Notes: generated by a model not told the origin, from the letters alone. DNA of 54,258 nucleotides from Gammaproteobacteria bacterium (GCA_030589945.1 JAUUZN010000006.1:1-54258), one strand, 5' to 3'. Positions 1 to 11,293 are shown, counted from the first letter of the stretch. A program made the numbers and translations.

Positions 1-429
1 CCAAATTCACGAAGACATATTGTTTCAGCATGGAATGTTGCCGAAGTTGAAAATATGGCTCTACCGCCCTGCCATCTACTCTTTCAGTTTTATGTTGCTG
101 ATGGCAAACTTTCTTGTCAGTTATATCAACGCAGCTGTGATGTATTTCTAGGCGTACCTTTTAATATTGCAAGTTATGCCTTACTCACTCACATGATGGC
201 CCAGCAATGTGATTTAAAGGTGGGTGATTTTGTTTGGACCGGTGGCGATGTACACCTCTACTCTAATCATATAGAACAAACCAAACTACAATTGTCGAGA
301 GAGACACTATCATTACCCACTTTGAAAATTAATCGCAAACCTGAAAGCTTATTTGACTATCAGTTTGACGATTTTGAGATTGTTGGTTATGAATCTCATG
401 CGCACATTAAAGCGCCTGTGGCAGTTTAA
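1..429 (+). CDS. thyA: Thymidylate synthase, C-terminal part (5' end outside window)
   Basis: The 3' half of thymidylate synthase, which makes dTMP from dUMP and methylene-tetrahydrofolate in the cytosol. The frame is already open at base 1, so roughly the first 120 residues lie outside the window. The visible 142 residues contain the Arg-Arg pair at codons 4-5 that contacts the dUMP phosphate across the dimer, the catalytic cysteine in PPCH (codon 24), the QLYQRSCD loop, and a C-terminus ending APVAV, nearly the same as E. coli ThyA. folA starts 11 bases downstream, so the two folate-cycle genes are probably co-transcribed. An internal ATG at base 55 is not the start, because conserved sequence continues upstream of it. 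Confidence 0.97.
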   Translation, partial: PNSRRHIVSAWNVAEVENMALPPCHLLFQFYVADGKLSCQLYQRSCDVFLGVPFNIASYALLTHMMAQQCDLKVGDFVWTGGDVHLYSNHIEQTKLQLSRETLSLPTLKINRKPESLFDYQFDDFEIVGYESHAHIKAPVAV

Positions 430-440
430 GAGAATACGTC

Positions 441-926
441 ATGCCGAGAATTAATTTGATAGCCGCGATGGCCAACAATCGAACCATTGGTCTAGATAAT
501 AAAATGCCATGGCATTTGCCGGCAGATTTAAAACATTTCAAAGCGACTACGCTTAAACATCCCGTTCTTATGGGAAGAAAAACCTATCAATCTATTGGTA
601 AGGCTCTGCCCGGCCGACGCAATATTGTCATCACTAGGGATAAGAGTTTTCAATTAGAAGATGCTGAAGTATTTCATGATCTCGACAAGGCCATCTCAGC
701 CTGTCATGAGGCTGATGAAATCATGATCATCGGTGGTGCAAATATTTATCAGCAATTGATCAAAAAAGCTGACAGACTGTTTCTAACCTTTATTGATTTG
801 GATGTAAAAGGTGATACCTATTTTCCGGACTGGTCAGATTTTGGCTTTAAAGAGATCAGTAGAGAGGACCACAGTGCAGATGAAAAAAATCCCTACAAAT
901 ATTCCTTCATCACTTTAGAGTGCTAA
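441..926 (+). CDS. folA: Dihydrofolate reductase
   Basis: Reduces dihydrofolate to tetrahydrofolate with NADPH, regenerating the cofactor oxidised by ThyA encoded just upstream. At 161 residues it matches the usual chromosomal FolA length (E. coli 159). Visible family motifs are the N-terminal LIAAMA strand, WHLPADLKHFK with the catalytic acid Asp29 (E. coli Asp27), the NADPH-binding MGRKTYQSIG and PGRRN segments, and IIGGANIY near residue 97. The stop codon overlaps by 4 bases the stop of the convergent protease gene on the other strand, leaving no room for a separate terminator. Confidence 0.97.
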   Translation: MPRINLIAAMANNRTIGLDNKMPWHLPADLKHFKATTLKHPVLMGRKTYQSIGKALPGRRNIVITRDKSFQLEDAEVFHDLDKAISACHEADEIMIIGGANIYQQLIKKADRLFLTFIDLDVKGDTYFPDWSDFGFKEISREDHSADEKNPYKYSFITLEC

Positions 927-3763
927 AGCTCTTTTCTGGACCACCCTTGATCTGACAGGCTTATTTCAGCTAACGGCCAGAAGGTATTGTTAAGTTTGAG
1001 TGTTATCAACTTATTTTTCTTTTTCATATCAATAACCTTTAGCCGAACAGAATCGCGGTCTTTTTTATTCTCAACGGCTCTAATAAAACTGTCCAGATTG
1101 GGAGTCGCCTGATCGTCCACATGAGTAATCAGAAGCCCTTTAATCTTAAAGCGCTGTGCTGGTGAGCCTCGCTTTAGGCTAGACACATAAACCCCGGGCT
1201 CTGTTATTCCGATTTGAGTCTTTAGTGCTCTATGTGGGTCTTGAATGGATGCTCCAGCCCAAAGAATGAGTCGTTCAGTTCCCATGCCACTCAATGTGAC
1301 AGTATCTATGGTTAATTCTAGAATTTCGGATTCTCTAGCAATTGTGAGGTTAACGGTGGGTTTTTGAATGGCATTTTCCACATCTCTAAATTTCGTTAAG
1401 ATCTCACCATCAATGGCCAATAATAAATCGCCAGATAAAAGTAGTGCCTCGGCAGGGCTACCTTTCCAAGTATTTTTAACGGACAGAAGTTGATGATTGT
1501 CAGGATTTTTTGCAGCGATTTTTTGCAGCCACTGTTCAGGTATACCCAAGCGTCTAGCTGAAACAAATGGGATTAAACTCCATTCCACTTCCAGTGATTG
1601 AAGCGTTCCTTTACCAGAATTATAGAGGCTGATTAAGTCTGAAACCTGCTGGGCAGGAACAGCCCAGAAGTTTTTCTTAGTGGCTCTTACTGACGCACGA
1701 TAGGATAAAATCATGGCAACAACCTCAGCATCGTCATTGAGGAAAACGCCACTGGAAAGCTTGTAGGTTGAATCTGTGGTGATCACCATCAAATTTGCAT
1801 CTTGAAATTTAGGTACTCTGCTTTTGCTAATTTTTAGAGGTGAGTAGCTTGAGATTGTTCGTTTTTGTTCGAGAATTTTGTAGTCATAATTGGTACCGAC
1901 AACATGTACTTCATCACCGAACACTGGTGCAACGCTTGACAGTTTAGCGCTCTGAACATTGGTTGTACCCAGAAGCGAAGGATCATATTTTAATAAAGCA
2001 AGATTGTGCAGTGGATGGATAAAGGCGACCTCAGCGGCCACTCTTACTGAGCCTGCAAAGGTGAGTTTAATTTCGCCCAATGATGCAGGAACGGTGGATC
2101 GGTCAACCACGATTAATCCTTTTTCTGCATCAATGATTAATCCTGAACCCGAGTTTCTGCTTGTTCCACCATCCACCTTGTAAGGGGTGGTGAATTGGAC
2201 CCAAACCAGAGATGGCGCAATTGATGTTGCAAGGTCAGTTTGTTGTGTTGGGTGTTCTGCGTTTTGAACTTCTGCAGCTTCCTTTGGCGGGGCTAGCTTG
2301 ATGGCATGGCAAACCCAACCAGCGTCTTCTACGTCATCGATTTTAAGTGAATGGTCACAAACCTTAGCCGAGTGCCATTGACGATCATTTTTAACGATGG
2401 ATAGAGAATCATTTTGTGGGTCGTATCGCGAAAAAAAACGAACGGGAAACTCTTTTCCTTCAGGGATCGATTCGAGGGCAGCTATGGCGTCGTCTAAATT
2501 AGTAATGTCTATTTTATTGATACTGCTAATGATAGAGCCCGTTGAAACTCCGGCATTAGAGAACATATAACCACTTGCAGCCAGCACGACTCCCTTTAAT
2601 GGACGGTTCATATGACGAACTTGCTGGTAACTGAGGTTATGTAATACCGCCTGCCCGATTTCAAGATAGCGGGTTGGGGTAATATCTGTGAGTGAACTCA
2701 CTTCGACATTGCCAATGATTAATTTTCCACCACGTATAACTTCTAATTGGATATTCTGAGCGACATGACTATCAAGATATGATTCGAGTGGTATAAATTG
2801 GTTGATCAGTTGACCATCTACTCGATAGAGAATATCTCCCGGTTCTAATAGTTGTGCTGTTGGGCCTTGAGAAATCAGGTCGGCAACAATGAGGGCTCCC
2901 AATGAATCTGGAAATTCTTCACGAAAAACATTCTCTTCATTATCTTTGAGGCCTAGACGTTTAAGTTCAGCAAAAGAGCGGTGGACGAATGTTGTTTGTA
3001 GAGAACCTCTAATGATGGTTTCATTGTTTTGGATTTTTTTAAGCGCATGCTCGACCCGATCAAGAGGAAAAAACATGTTGGTATTTGCACGAAAAGAACC
3101 ACCCGCCTGAAGTGCCAGAACCTGACCCTGTTCATTGATGACAGGGGAGCCGGAAGAGCCACCCGAAGCGCCACTCGCCGCTTGAATATAGAAGGTATTA
3201 AAATCATTGAACTGATGCGCGCCATATTTGGGAGCCTCGCGATTGAGTCTAGCGAGAGTGCCATCGAGGATCGATAGTTTCTCGCCGGCATCATTGCCAA
3301 TCACTCTAATTTCAACACCCACCGTAGCAAGTTCAGGATGCAAGACCAGTGACTTGACTGTCAGGTGTTTAAGAGCTGTTGGATCATAGCGGAAGAAACC
3401 AAAGTCATGTACCGGGTCTCGATAGATGGGCGTTAATTCAAGCTCTTCTTGATTCATAAATACGGCAGTGGCAGTGACTGGACCCGCCTGTACAATATGA
3501 CGATTCGTTAGCAGAATACCGCGCTTTGCATCAACCACAAATCCAGTTCCTTGGGACGAAAGGGGGGACGATGTTTCAAAGGCTCGGGGAACTTCAATGT
3601 GAATGGATACAATAGATGCCGTAACAGTATCGATGGTTTTTTTCCAGCGATCAGATTCTGCTGCAGCTGAATTTATACAAATTATTGGAGTCAATATTAA
3701 AAAGAACATCGTTCTCAATTTATTAAATTGAAAAATGAAATTAAATTTTAATGCTGTCGTCAT
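923..3763 (-). CDS. Large periplasmic serine protease with two trypsin-like and several PDZ domains (Nma111/Deg7-like)
   Basis: A 946-residue exported HtrA/Deg-family protein. An N-terminal hydrophobic signal (about residues 19-35; an alternative start at Met19 would give a more ordinary signal peptide) precedes a trypsin-like domain with a complete triad: His89 in TNRHI, Asp120 in VHDFG and Ser204 in GGSSGSP. PDZ-like regions follow (about 255-470). A second trypsin-like fold begins near residue 510, but His is replaced by Ser (Ser556 in VVDRSTVP) and Asp by Asn (PLHNLALLKYDP), so it should be inactive. Further PDZ domains occupy the C-terminus. This protease-PDZ-degenerate protease-PDZ order is that of eukaryotic Nma111/Pro-Deg and plant Deg7, not of DegP/DegS. 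Function is inferred as envelope protein quality control. The convergent folA gene overlaps its stop. Confidence 0.85.
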   Translation of the reverse strand: MTTALKFNFIFQFNKLRTMFFLILTPIICINSAAAESDRWKKTIDTVTASIVSIHIEVPRAFETSSPLSSQGTGFVVDAKRGILLTNRHIVQAGPVTATAVFMNQEELELTPIYRDPVHDFGFFRYDPTALKHLTVKSLVLHPELATVGVEIRVIGNDAGEKLSILDGTLARLNREAPKYGAHQFNDFNTFYIQAASGASGGSSGSPVINEQGQVLALQAGGSFRANTNMFFPLDRVEHALKKIQNNETIIRGSLQTTFVHRSFAELKRLGLKDNEENVFREEFPDSLGALIVADLISQGPTAQLLEPGDILYRVDGQLINQFIPLESYLDSHVAQNIQLEVIRGGKLIIGNVEVSSLTDITPTRYLEIGQAVLHNLSYQQVRHMNRPLKGVVLAASGYMFSNAGVSTGSIISSINKIDITNLDDAIAALESIPEGKEFPVRFFSRYDPQNDSLSIVKNDRQWHSAKVCDHSLKIDDVEDAGWVCHAIKLAPPKEAAEVQNAEHPTQQTDLATSIAPSLVWVQFTTPYKVDGGTSRNSGSGLIIDAEKGLIVVDRSTVPASLGEIKLTFAGSVRVAAEVAFIHPLHNLALLKYDPSLLGTTNVQSAKLSSVAPVFGDEVHVVGTNYDYKILEQKRTISSYSPLKISKSRVPKFQDANLMVITTDSTYKLSSGVFLNDDAEVVAMILSYRASVRATKKNFWAVPAQQVSDLISLYNSGKGTLQSLEVEWSLIPFVSARRLGIPEQWLQKIAAKNPDNHQLLSVKNTWKGSPAEALLLSGDLLLAIDGEILTKFRDVENAIQKPTVNLTIARESEILELTIDTVTLSGMGTERLILWAGASIQDPHRALKTQIGITEPGVYVSSLKRGSPAQRFKIKGLLITHVDDQATPNLDSFIRAVENKKDRDSVRLKVIDMKKKNKLITLKLNNTFWPLAEISLSDQGWSRKEL

Positions 3764-4031
3764 AAATGGTTATGCCTTTTGCAGAGACTCTAATTTTTAC
3801 TTCTTTAGTTAATGTACCATGAAGCGGGCTATATATAGAGTTTTTATGGGTAATGCCGAAGAAAATACCCGCTACTAACTATCAAGGGTGATTTTGACAT
3901 AGTGCTCATTGATGTCATAATGCTTGAAACAAATAGCAGAGAACGTTCGCAATCAGCTGCTGTCCATGACCAATTTTCAAGCATCGGGCAAAGAAGTCTT
4001 GTCCTTTGCGACAACATAAGAGCTGGAATAT

Positions 4032-4820
4032 ATGGAACTATTATATCGTCGCTTGTCTGTTTTTACTGGGTTACCCCTTTCATTTCTTGTCTGGGCAATC
4101 ATGCTAAATTCGACCACGATTTTGGCTGAACCAAGAATTCAAATTGTCACTGAAAATACCTATCCTTGGACCTATTATGATGAAAGTAACGGGAAACTAA
4201 AGGGATTTAGCACCGAATTAATTACTGCGATTATGAAAGAAGCAAACTTGAATTTTGAGATAACGGTATTGCCCTGGCCTAGGGCATTCAGAAGAGTTAA
4301 AAATGATAAAAACACCCTTATTTATTCAATGGGTAGAACTGCTGAACGTGAAAATCAATTTATATGGATCGGTAAAATATTTAATATTAATAACAGTGTT
4401 TATGGCTTGAAAAAAGATAATAAAAAAATCATTAAAGATATTTCAGAATTAAAAAATTGTATCACTGGTGTCGTTCGTAATGACATATTCAATCAATATT
4501 TTGAAGACCATGGTTTTCAACATGTCATCCAACTAGAGAGCTACGAGCAAATATTGCAGCTACTAAAAAGAGGGCGCATTCAATGTTATGGGTCAAGTAA
4601 AATTGGAGCAGACTATTTTTTTGAACGTAACAACATCGATACAAATAGCGTTGTTCCAATTTTTACGATTGATGACTTAAATACCGATATTTATTTTGCT
4701 GCTAACATTGATACTAACGCAGGCATCATCAAAAAAATTAAAGAGAGTTTTCTCCGTATTAAAGAAAATGGAACCTATTTAAAAATTATGCAGCCCATGT
4801 TTGATGGGCAAAAGAATTGA
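4032..4820 (+). CDS. Periplasmic solute-binding protein, family 3 (orphan)
   Basis: A 262-residue secreted protein of the bacterial extracellular solute-binding family 3 (amino-acid-type Venus flytrap). A long signal peptide ends near ILA/EPRI (residues 1-33). The first lobe has the typical start VTENTYPWTYYDESNGKLKG, followed by LPWPRAF and YSMGRTAERE, common in orphan members. Two cysteines (in LKNCI and IQCYG) could form a disulfide. No ABC permease or ATPase gene is adjacent: the neighbours are the divergent protease and the convergent apaH. Its transport role is therefore unproven; many such orphans in marine gammaproteobacteria have unknown ligands. The start ATG was chosen because the signal peptide follows it. 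Confidence 0.85.
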   Translation: MELLYRRLSVFTGLPLSFLVWAIMLNSTTILAEPRIQIVTENTYPWTYYDESNGKLKGFSTELITAIMKEANLNFEITVLPWPRAFRRVKNDKNTLIYSMGRTAERENQFIWIGKIFNINNSVYGLKKDNKKIIKDISELKNCITGVVRNDIFNQYFEDHGFQHVIQLESYEQILQLLKRGRIQCYGSSKIGADYFFERNNIDTNSVVPIFTIDDLNTDIYFAANIDTNAGIIKKIKESFLRIKENGTYLKIMQPMFDGQKN

Positions 4821-4860
4821 GACTTAGTTTAGTCTAACCTATTGTTTTCAAAATTTAAGA

Positions 4861-5673
4861 TTACTTCGCCTGATATCCAGGAACACTAAACCACTGCTTA
4901 TCTTCAAGACGCCAAGCCGATAATTTATTCCCCCAAACACAACCTGTATCGAGACTGATGATGCCCGGCTTGGGTTCGCCGCCAAGAAGTGCCGCCCAAT
5001 GACCATGGAGAATAGTTCCTCGATGATCAATTCTATTATTGACGTTAAACCAGGGGATCAATTCATCTGGTGCATCTTCAATGGGCTTTTTACAAAGCAT
5101 ATCCAGAGCCATATCATCGGTGCAAAAACGCATTCGAGTGAATGTGTTGGTGATAAATCGCAGTCGATCCATTCCAGTCAAGGTGGTTGAAAATTTATCA
5201 GGTTGATTGCCATACATCTGTAGCAAAAATTCAGAGTATTGGTCACTCGCTAATACCTGCTCAACTTCTTCAGCGTAAGCGACCACCTCATTACGATCCC
5301 AAAGTGGATAGACACCAGCATGAGTCATTAAAAAATCACCTTCAACATGGACCAAGGGTTGATGCCGTAGCCACAGAAGCAACTTTGTACGATCTACGGC
5401 TTCTAATACATCATCGAAAGTATCTTTAGAATTTTGTTTTGATGGATGTTCTGATACAGCAAGGAGATGAAGATCATGATTGCCAAGGACAACCTCGACA
5501 GATTTTCGTAAACTATAGATTAGTTGTAATGTGCCGAGAGAATCTGGACCACGGTTAACAAGATCTCCCGCAAACCATAACGTATCGACTGTTGGGTCAA
5601 AATGGATGACTTCAAGAAGATGTTCTAATTGATCCTTGCAGCCTTGGACGTCACCAATAGCATAGGTAGGCAT
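4861..5673 (-). CDS. apaH: Symmetrical bis(5'-nucleosyl)-tetraphosphatase
   Basis: Hydrolyses Ap4A symmetrically to two ADP and can remove Np4 caps from RNA in enterobacteria. It is a 270-residue calcineurin-like metallophosphatase (E. coli ApaH 280) with the metal-binding motifs GDVQGC (Asp8), GDLVNRG (Asp37) and GNHD (Asn65-His66), then MTHAG and the late ILHGHWA histidine motif. It is the second gene of an apaG-apaH pair with an 8-base gap. The usual upstream neighbours pdxA and ksgA of the enterobacterial arrangement are absent here. Confidence 0.95.
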   Translation of the reverse strand: MPTYAIGDVQGCKDQLEHLLEVIHFDPTVDTLWFAGDLVNRGPDSLGTLQLIYSLRKSVEVVLGNHDLHLLAVSEHPSKQNSKDTFDDVLEAVDRTKLLLWLRHQPLVHVEGDFLMTHAGVYPLWDRNEVVAYAEEVEQVLASDQYSEFLLQMYGNQPDKFSTTLTGMDRLRFITNTFTRMRFCTDDMALDMLCKKPIEDAPDELIPWFNVNNRIDHRGTILHGHWAALLGGEPKPGIISLDTGCVWGNKLSAWRLEDKQWFSVPGYQAK

Positions 5674-5681
5674 GGCAAGAA

Positions 5682-6110
5682 TTAATGCAAACGGTCAGGC
5701 TGGGCTAGGGTAAATACTGGAATAGGTGCATCAAATTCAATGCCGTCTTTACCGCACATGGTGTAACTGCCTTGCATACAGCCCATAAATTCATTGAGTA
5801 CTGTGCCAGAGGTGTATTTAAATTCAGTTCCAGGTTCAATCCAGGGCTGTTCACCAACGACACCTGCGCCTCTCACTTCGAGGGTCTCACCGTTAGCATC
5901 AGTGATGATCCAGTGGCGCCGCAGTAACTGTGCACTCGCCGTTCCGCGATTAATAATGCGAATGGTATAAGAAAATACAAACTGGTTTGCACTTGGATTC
6001 GATTGCTCATCAAGGTATTCAGTGGACACGGAAATCTCAAAATCATGAGATTGCACGTAATCATCCGAACTTATCGTTTTAACTGGAATTTCTTGAGGAA
6101 TCGTTTTCAT
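5682..6110 (-). CDS. apaG: ApaG protein (DUF525)
   Basis: ApaG is a small immunoglobulin-like beta-sandwich protein (Co2+/Mg2+ efflux-associated by name) of uncertain biochemical role, normally next to apaH as here. The 142-residue protein carries the family core: FVFSYTIRIINRG, LLRRHWIITDANG, VRGAGVVGEQPWIEPG and the MQGSYTM segment near the C-terminus. It is about 17 residues longer at the N-terminus than E. coli ApaG (125 aa). No better internal start with a clear ribosome site is evident. Transcription is divergent from the ydfG-like gene across a 137-base gap. Confidence 0.95.
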   Translation of the reverse strand: MKTIPQEIPVKTISSDDYVQSHDFEISVSTEYLDEQSNPSANQFVFSYTIRIINRGTASAQLLRRHWIITDANGETLEVRGAGVVGEQPWIEPGTEFKYTSGTVLNEFMGCMQGSYTMCGKDGIEFDAPIPVFTLAQPDRLH

Positions 6111-6247
6111 ACCTCCATTCTGACAACTTCTGACACGAGTAACAAGATCCTTGATGATTAAATCGTCCTTTTTAAGTTACAATTCATCTCAAATGACTCA
6201 ATCATTGGTATTTATCAGCCAATGAGAACAACATTGAAGGATAGAAC

Positions 6248-7000
6248 GTGGACAATATAGCTTTAATTACCGGTGCAAGCTCAGGATTTGGAGAAGCAAC
6301 CGCGCGAAAATTGGTGAGCAAAGGCTGGCAATTAGTCTTGGTGGCACGAAGAATTGAGAGACTTAAAAGTTTGCAAAATGAATTGGGTGATCTGGTTCTC
6401 GATTGTATTGAGCTCGATGTTTGTGATCGTGATGCAGTAAAACTAGCTCTTTCACCTTGGAATGGAAAAATCACCCTGTTGGTGAATAATGCAGGCCTTG
6501 CTGTGGGTCTCGACCCTGCTTGGGACGCTGATCTTGATGATTGGGACAGAATGGTCGATACCAATATTAAAGGTCTTACCTATGTCACTCGTGCAGTCCT
6601 GTCAGGTATGGTTGAAAACAAAAGAGGCCATGTTATTAATCTGGGGTCGATTGCAGGAAGTTATAATTATCCCGGTGGTAATTGCTATGGTGCGACAAAG
6701 GCCTTTGTAGAGCGATTTTCAACGAACTTACGTGCCGATCTCCATGGTAGTAAGGTTCGCGTGACTAACATTGAGCCGGGCTTTTCATACACCGAGTTTT
6801 CTAAAGTTAGGTTTAAAGGTGATGATGAAAAAGCCGAAGCTCTTTATGATAATGCCACGCCATTGAGTGCAGAGGATATTGCTGAATCCATTGTCTGGTG
6901 TGCAAGTCTTCCAGAGCATGTCAATATCAATCGATTGGAAATCATGCCTACCTGTCAGTCATTTGGCGCACTACCCATCTCAAGGGATGCTGGAGCATAA
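6248..7000 (+). CDS. ydfG: NADP-dependent short-chain dehydrogenase, YdfG type
   Basis: A classical SDR oxidoreductase closely resembling E. coli YdfG, which oxidises L-allo-threonine, L-serine and 3-hydroxy acids with NADP. The 250-residue protein shows the cofactor motif TGASSGFG (residues 8-15), the NNAG strand (80-83), and the catalytic Ser134-Tyr147-Lys151 triad in NLGSIAG and CYGATKAF. The YdfG-specific stretches NIEPGF, VRFKGDD and HVNINRLEIMP are also present. Translation starts at GTG (6248), preceded by GAAGGA at a good distance; no nearby ATG fits. The channel gene starts 1 base after the stop, so the two are probably translationally linked. Confidence 0.92.
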   Translation: MDNIALITGASSGFGEATARKLVSKGWQLVLVARRIERLKSLQNELGDLVLDCIELDVCDRDAVKLALSPWNGKITLLVNNAGLAVGLDPAWDADLDDWDRMVDTNIKGLTYVTRAVLSGMVENKRGHVINLGSIAGSYNYPGGNCYGATKAFVERFSTNLRADLHGSKVRVTNIEPGFSYTEFSKVRFKGDDEKAEALYDNATPLSAEDIAESIVWCASLPEHVNINRLEIMPTCQSFGALPISRDAGA

Positions 7001-7001
7001 A

Positions 7002-7427
7002 ATGATTTACCAAATTTTTGTCATATCATCCGTCGTCGCTTTGGCAGTGGTTATCCATTATGAAGCGCTGAATTTATTGTCAAAAGTACTGCCAAACCTT
7101 GAATCAACTCATCGAGTCAGGGTTTTAATCGGAGTCTTTGGTGGAATGATTGCTCATGCAATTGAGGTCTGGCTGTTTGCCATAAGTTACTACTTCATGC
7201 ACCGCTCAGATTATTGGGGACATCTGAGTGGAAATTATGACGGCTCGCTTATGGATTCGGTTTATTTTTCCTTCACAACCTATACGACTTTAGGATTTGG
7301 CGATATTACGCCCTTCGGACACCTTCGACATCTGGTGGGAATAGAGGCACTCACAGGACTGGTATTAATTACCTGGTCGGCCTCATTTTTATTCATTGAA
7401 ATGCAGAGACTTTGGAATCGCCCCTAA
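7002..7427 (+). CDS. Small potassium-channel-like membrane protein (Ion_trans_2)
   Basis: A 141-residue inner-membrane protein with a pore loop matching two-transmembrane K+ channels: SFTTYTTLGFGDI, containing the selectivity filter TLGFGD. Hydrophobic helices lie at about residues 1-26, 42-68 and 111-132, with the pore loop between the last two. It has no regulatory RCK or cyclic-nucleotide domain. The ATG at 7002 is chosen because GGAG sits six bases upstream inside the end of ydfG; the frame stays open upstream to 6867 but overlaps ydfG. The one-base spacing to the SDR gene suggests one transcript, though no functional link is known to me. Confidence 0.8.
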   Translation: MIYQIFVISSVVALAVVIHYEALNLLSKVLPNLESTHRVRVLIGVFGGMIAHAIEVWLFAISYYFMHRSDYWGHLSGNYDGSLMDSVYFSFTTYTTLGFGDITPFGHLRHLVGIEALTGLVLITWSASFLFIEMQRLWNRP

Positions 7428-7455
7428 TTTGAGCTTCTTAGCTAATAAGAGCCAG

Positions 7456-9711
<2,256 letters not shown>

Positions 9712-9788
9712 CTAAGCCTTGTTAATTACATTTAAAAAATAATTGATTGATAGGCTTATTATATCAGTGAGCTTCAAAATAGGAATAG

Positions 9789-9854
9789 ATGAGAGCTACA
9801 AATCGTGATACAAATGAAATTAAATATGGATGGGCAATGGATGATCACTATTGA
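9789..9854 (+). CDS. Candidate 21-codon leader ORF upstream of the AGCS symporter
   Basis: A short frame, MRATNRDTNE..., with AGGA five to eight bases before its ATG, ends 38 bases before the TTG start of the symporter gene. Its stop lies inside the second of two TGATCAC repeats. It may be a leader peptide or chance; I see no amino-acid run typical of attenuators and no terminator hairpin after it. Confidence 0.2.
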   Translation: MRATNRDTNEIKYGWAMDDHY

Positions 9855-9858
9855 TCAC
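9842..9858. repeat. TGATCAC direct repeat, 10-bp period, upstream of AGCS gene
   Basis: TGATCAC occurs at 9842-9848 and 9852-9858, exactly ten bases (one helical turn) apart; each copy contains the palindrome TGATCA. It lies 35-50 bases before the symporter start, a plausible place for a regulator to bind. No known operator is recognised. Confidence 0.35.
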
Positions 9859-9892
9859 AGTAGTTAGTTGGCTGGCTTAACGAGGAAAGACA

Positions 9893-11293
9893 TTGAGTGA
9901 ATTAGTTGATTATTTAAACGGAATTTTATGGAATAGCGTACTGATATATTTGCTGTTGGGCGTAGGGGTTTGGTTCAGCATTCGATTAAATCTACTGCAA
10001 TTCAGATATTTCAGGCATATGTTTTCGCTGTTAAAAAGCAGCGGTAAAGAAGATCCCTCGGGTATTTCATCGTTCCAAGCATTAATGACCAGTCTAGCAG
10101 CCCGGGTGGGTACCGGTAATTTGGCAGGTGTTGCAATTGCCATATCATTAGGTGGTCCAGGCGCGATTTTTTGGATGTGGGTTATTGCCCTGGTGGGGAT
10201 GGCAACAGGATTTGCCGAAAGTCTTCTCGGTCAACTCTACAAGGTCCGAGATAACAATGGCGAGTTTCGAGGGGGACCCGCCTATTACATCAAAATGGGA
10301 CTCAATCAGCCTTGGTTAGCGTTTTCTTTTTCATTACTCATCTTTATTGGCTTTGGATTCGTTTTTAGTTCCGTTCAGGCCAATACCATGGCAGAGGCGC
10401 TGAACAACGCCTACCAAATAGAATCGAGTTACTCAGGAGTAGTCATTATTATTGGTGCCGCCATCATCATCACCGGTGGCGTGAGGATGATTGCTCGAGT
10501 TTCGAGTATTCTAGTACCTTTTATGGGCGTCTCATATTTACTGCTAGCATTTTATATTTGTGCAATTAATTTTGAGCAGATACCGGCAACACTTATGCTC
10601 ATTATTAATTCGGCATTTGGATTGCAGGAGGCGGGTAGTGGAGCCGTAGGAGCAGCCATTATTAACGGTATAAAGCGGGGTCTCTATTCCAATGAGGCGG
10701 GTTCGGGTACGGTACCCCATGCTGCGGCCTGCGCATCTCCCACGCCGAATCATCCAGCAGTGCAGGGATATGTTCAAATGTTGGGTGTATTCATTGACAC
10801 CATTGTTATTTGTACCGCCACAGCAATGATTATTTTATTAGCGAAAGGTTCTCTGTCGTCTGATTTGACCGGAATTCGACTCACACAGTTTGCAATGTCA
10901 GAACATGTTGGGCAGTGGGGAATTCATTTTGTATCGGTGGCCATCTGTCTCTTTTCATTCACCTCCATTATTGCTAATTACGTTTATGCCGAAAATAATT
11001 TACATCTTTTCAAATTAGACTCAAAGGCAGGACGCAGGGTTTTCACCATTATCTTTCTCAGTGCAACGTTCTGGGGAACCACAGCGGCTTTACCTCAGGT
11101 ATGGGCGCTTGCCGATCTTTCTTTGGGATTGATGGCGGTAATTAATGTTGTGGTTATTATACTTTTGACACCGACCATCATTGCCGTGACAAAAGATTAT
11201 AATCAGCAACGGAAAGATAGTGCTTCCATTAGCTTTAATGGTAAGAAGGATTTACCTATTCAGGGCAATCTGAGCAGAGACATTTGGAGTTAG
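9893..11293 (+). CDS. Sodium:alanine/glycine symporter (AGCS family)
   Basis: A 466-residue inner-membrane transporter that couples Na+ entry to uptake of small neutral amino acids such as alanine or glycine. It has about ten hydrophobic helices and the family signatures SFQALMTSLAARVGTGNLAG (about residues 60-80), FRGGPAYYI and KRGLYSNEAGSGTVPHAAA. Translation starts at TTG (9893), six bases after a strong GAGGA site; no ATG fits better. It is transcribed divergently from icd and ends before a strong hairpin at 11333-11370. The substrate cannot be fixed from sequence. I looked for a glycine riboswitch in 9682-9892 and did not see one. Confidence 0.92.
   Translation: MSELVDYLNGILWNSVLIYLLLGVGVWFSIRLNLLQFRYFRHMFSLLKSSGKEDPSGISSFQALMTSLAARVGTGNLAGVAIAISLGGPGAIFWMWVIALVGMATGFAESLLGQLYKVRDNNGEFRGGPAYYIKMGLNQPWLAFSFSLLIFIGFGFVFSSVQANTMAEALNNAYQIESSYSGVVIIIGAAIIITGGVRMIARVSSILVPFMGVSYLLLAFYICAINFEQIPATLMLIINSAFGLQEAGSGAVGAAIINGIKRGLYSNEAGSGTVPHAAACASPTPNHPAVQGYVQMLGVFIDTIVICTATAMIILLAKGSLSSDLTGIRLTQFAMSEHVGQWGIHFVSVAICLFSFTSIIANYVYAENNLHLFKLDSKAGRRVFTIIFLSATFWGTTAALPQVWALADLSLGLMAVINVVVIILLTPTIIAVTKDYNQQRKDSASISFNGKKDLPIQGNLSRDIWS

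Noticed and set aside
3902-4129. 75-codon plus-strand frame before the solute-binding protein
   Set aside because: It overlaps the signal peptide of the real gene in another frame, shows no family features and has a GTG start without a good ribosome site.
4822-4840. Small hairpin between the solute-binding protein and apaH stops
   Set aside because: The stem is only about five pairs and not followed by a clean T tract on either strand.
6867-7001. Upstream extension of the channel gene
   Set aside because: It lies inside the conserved C-terminus of ydfG in another frame; the ATG at 7002 has a proper ribosome site.
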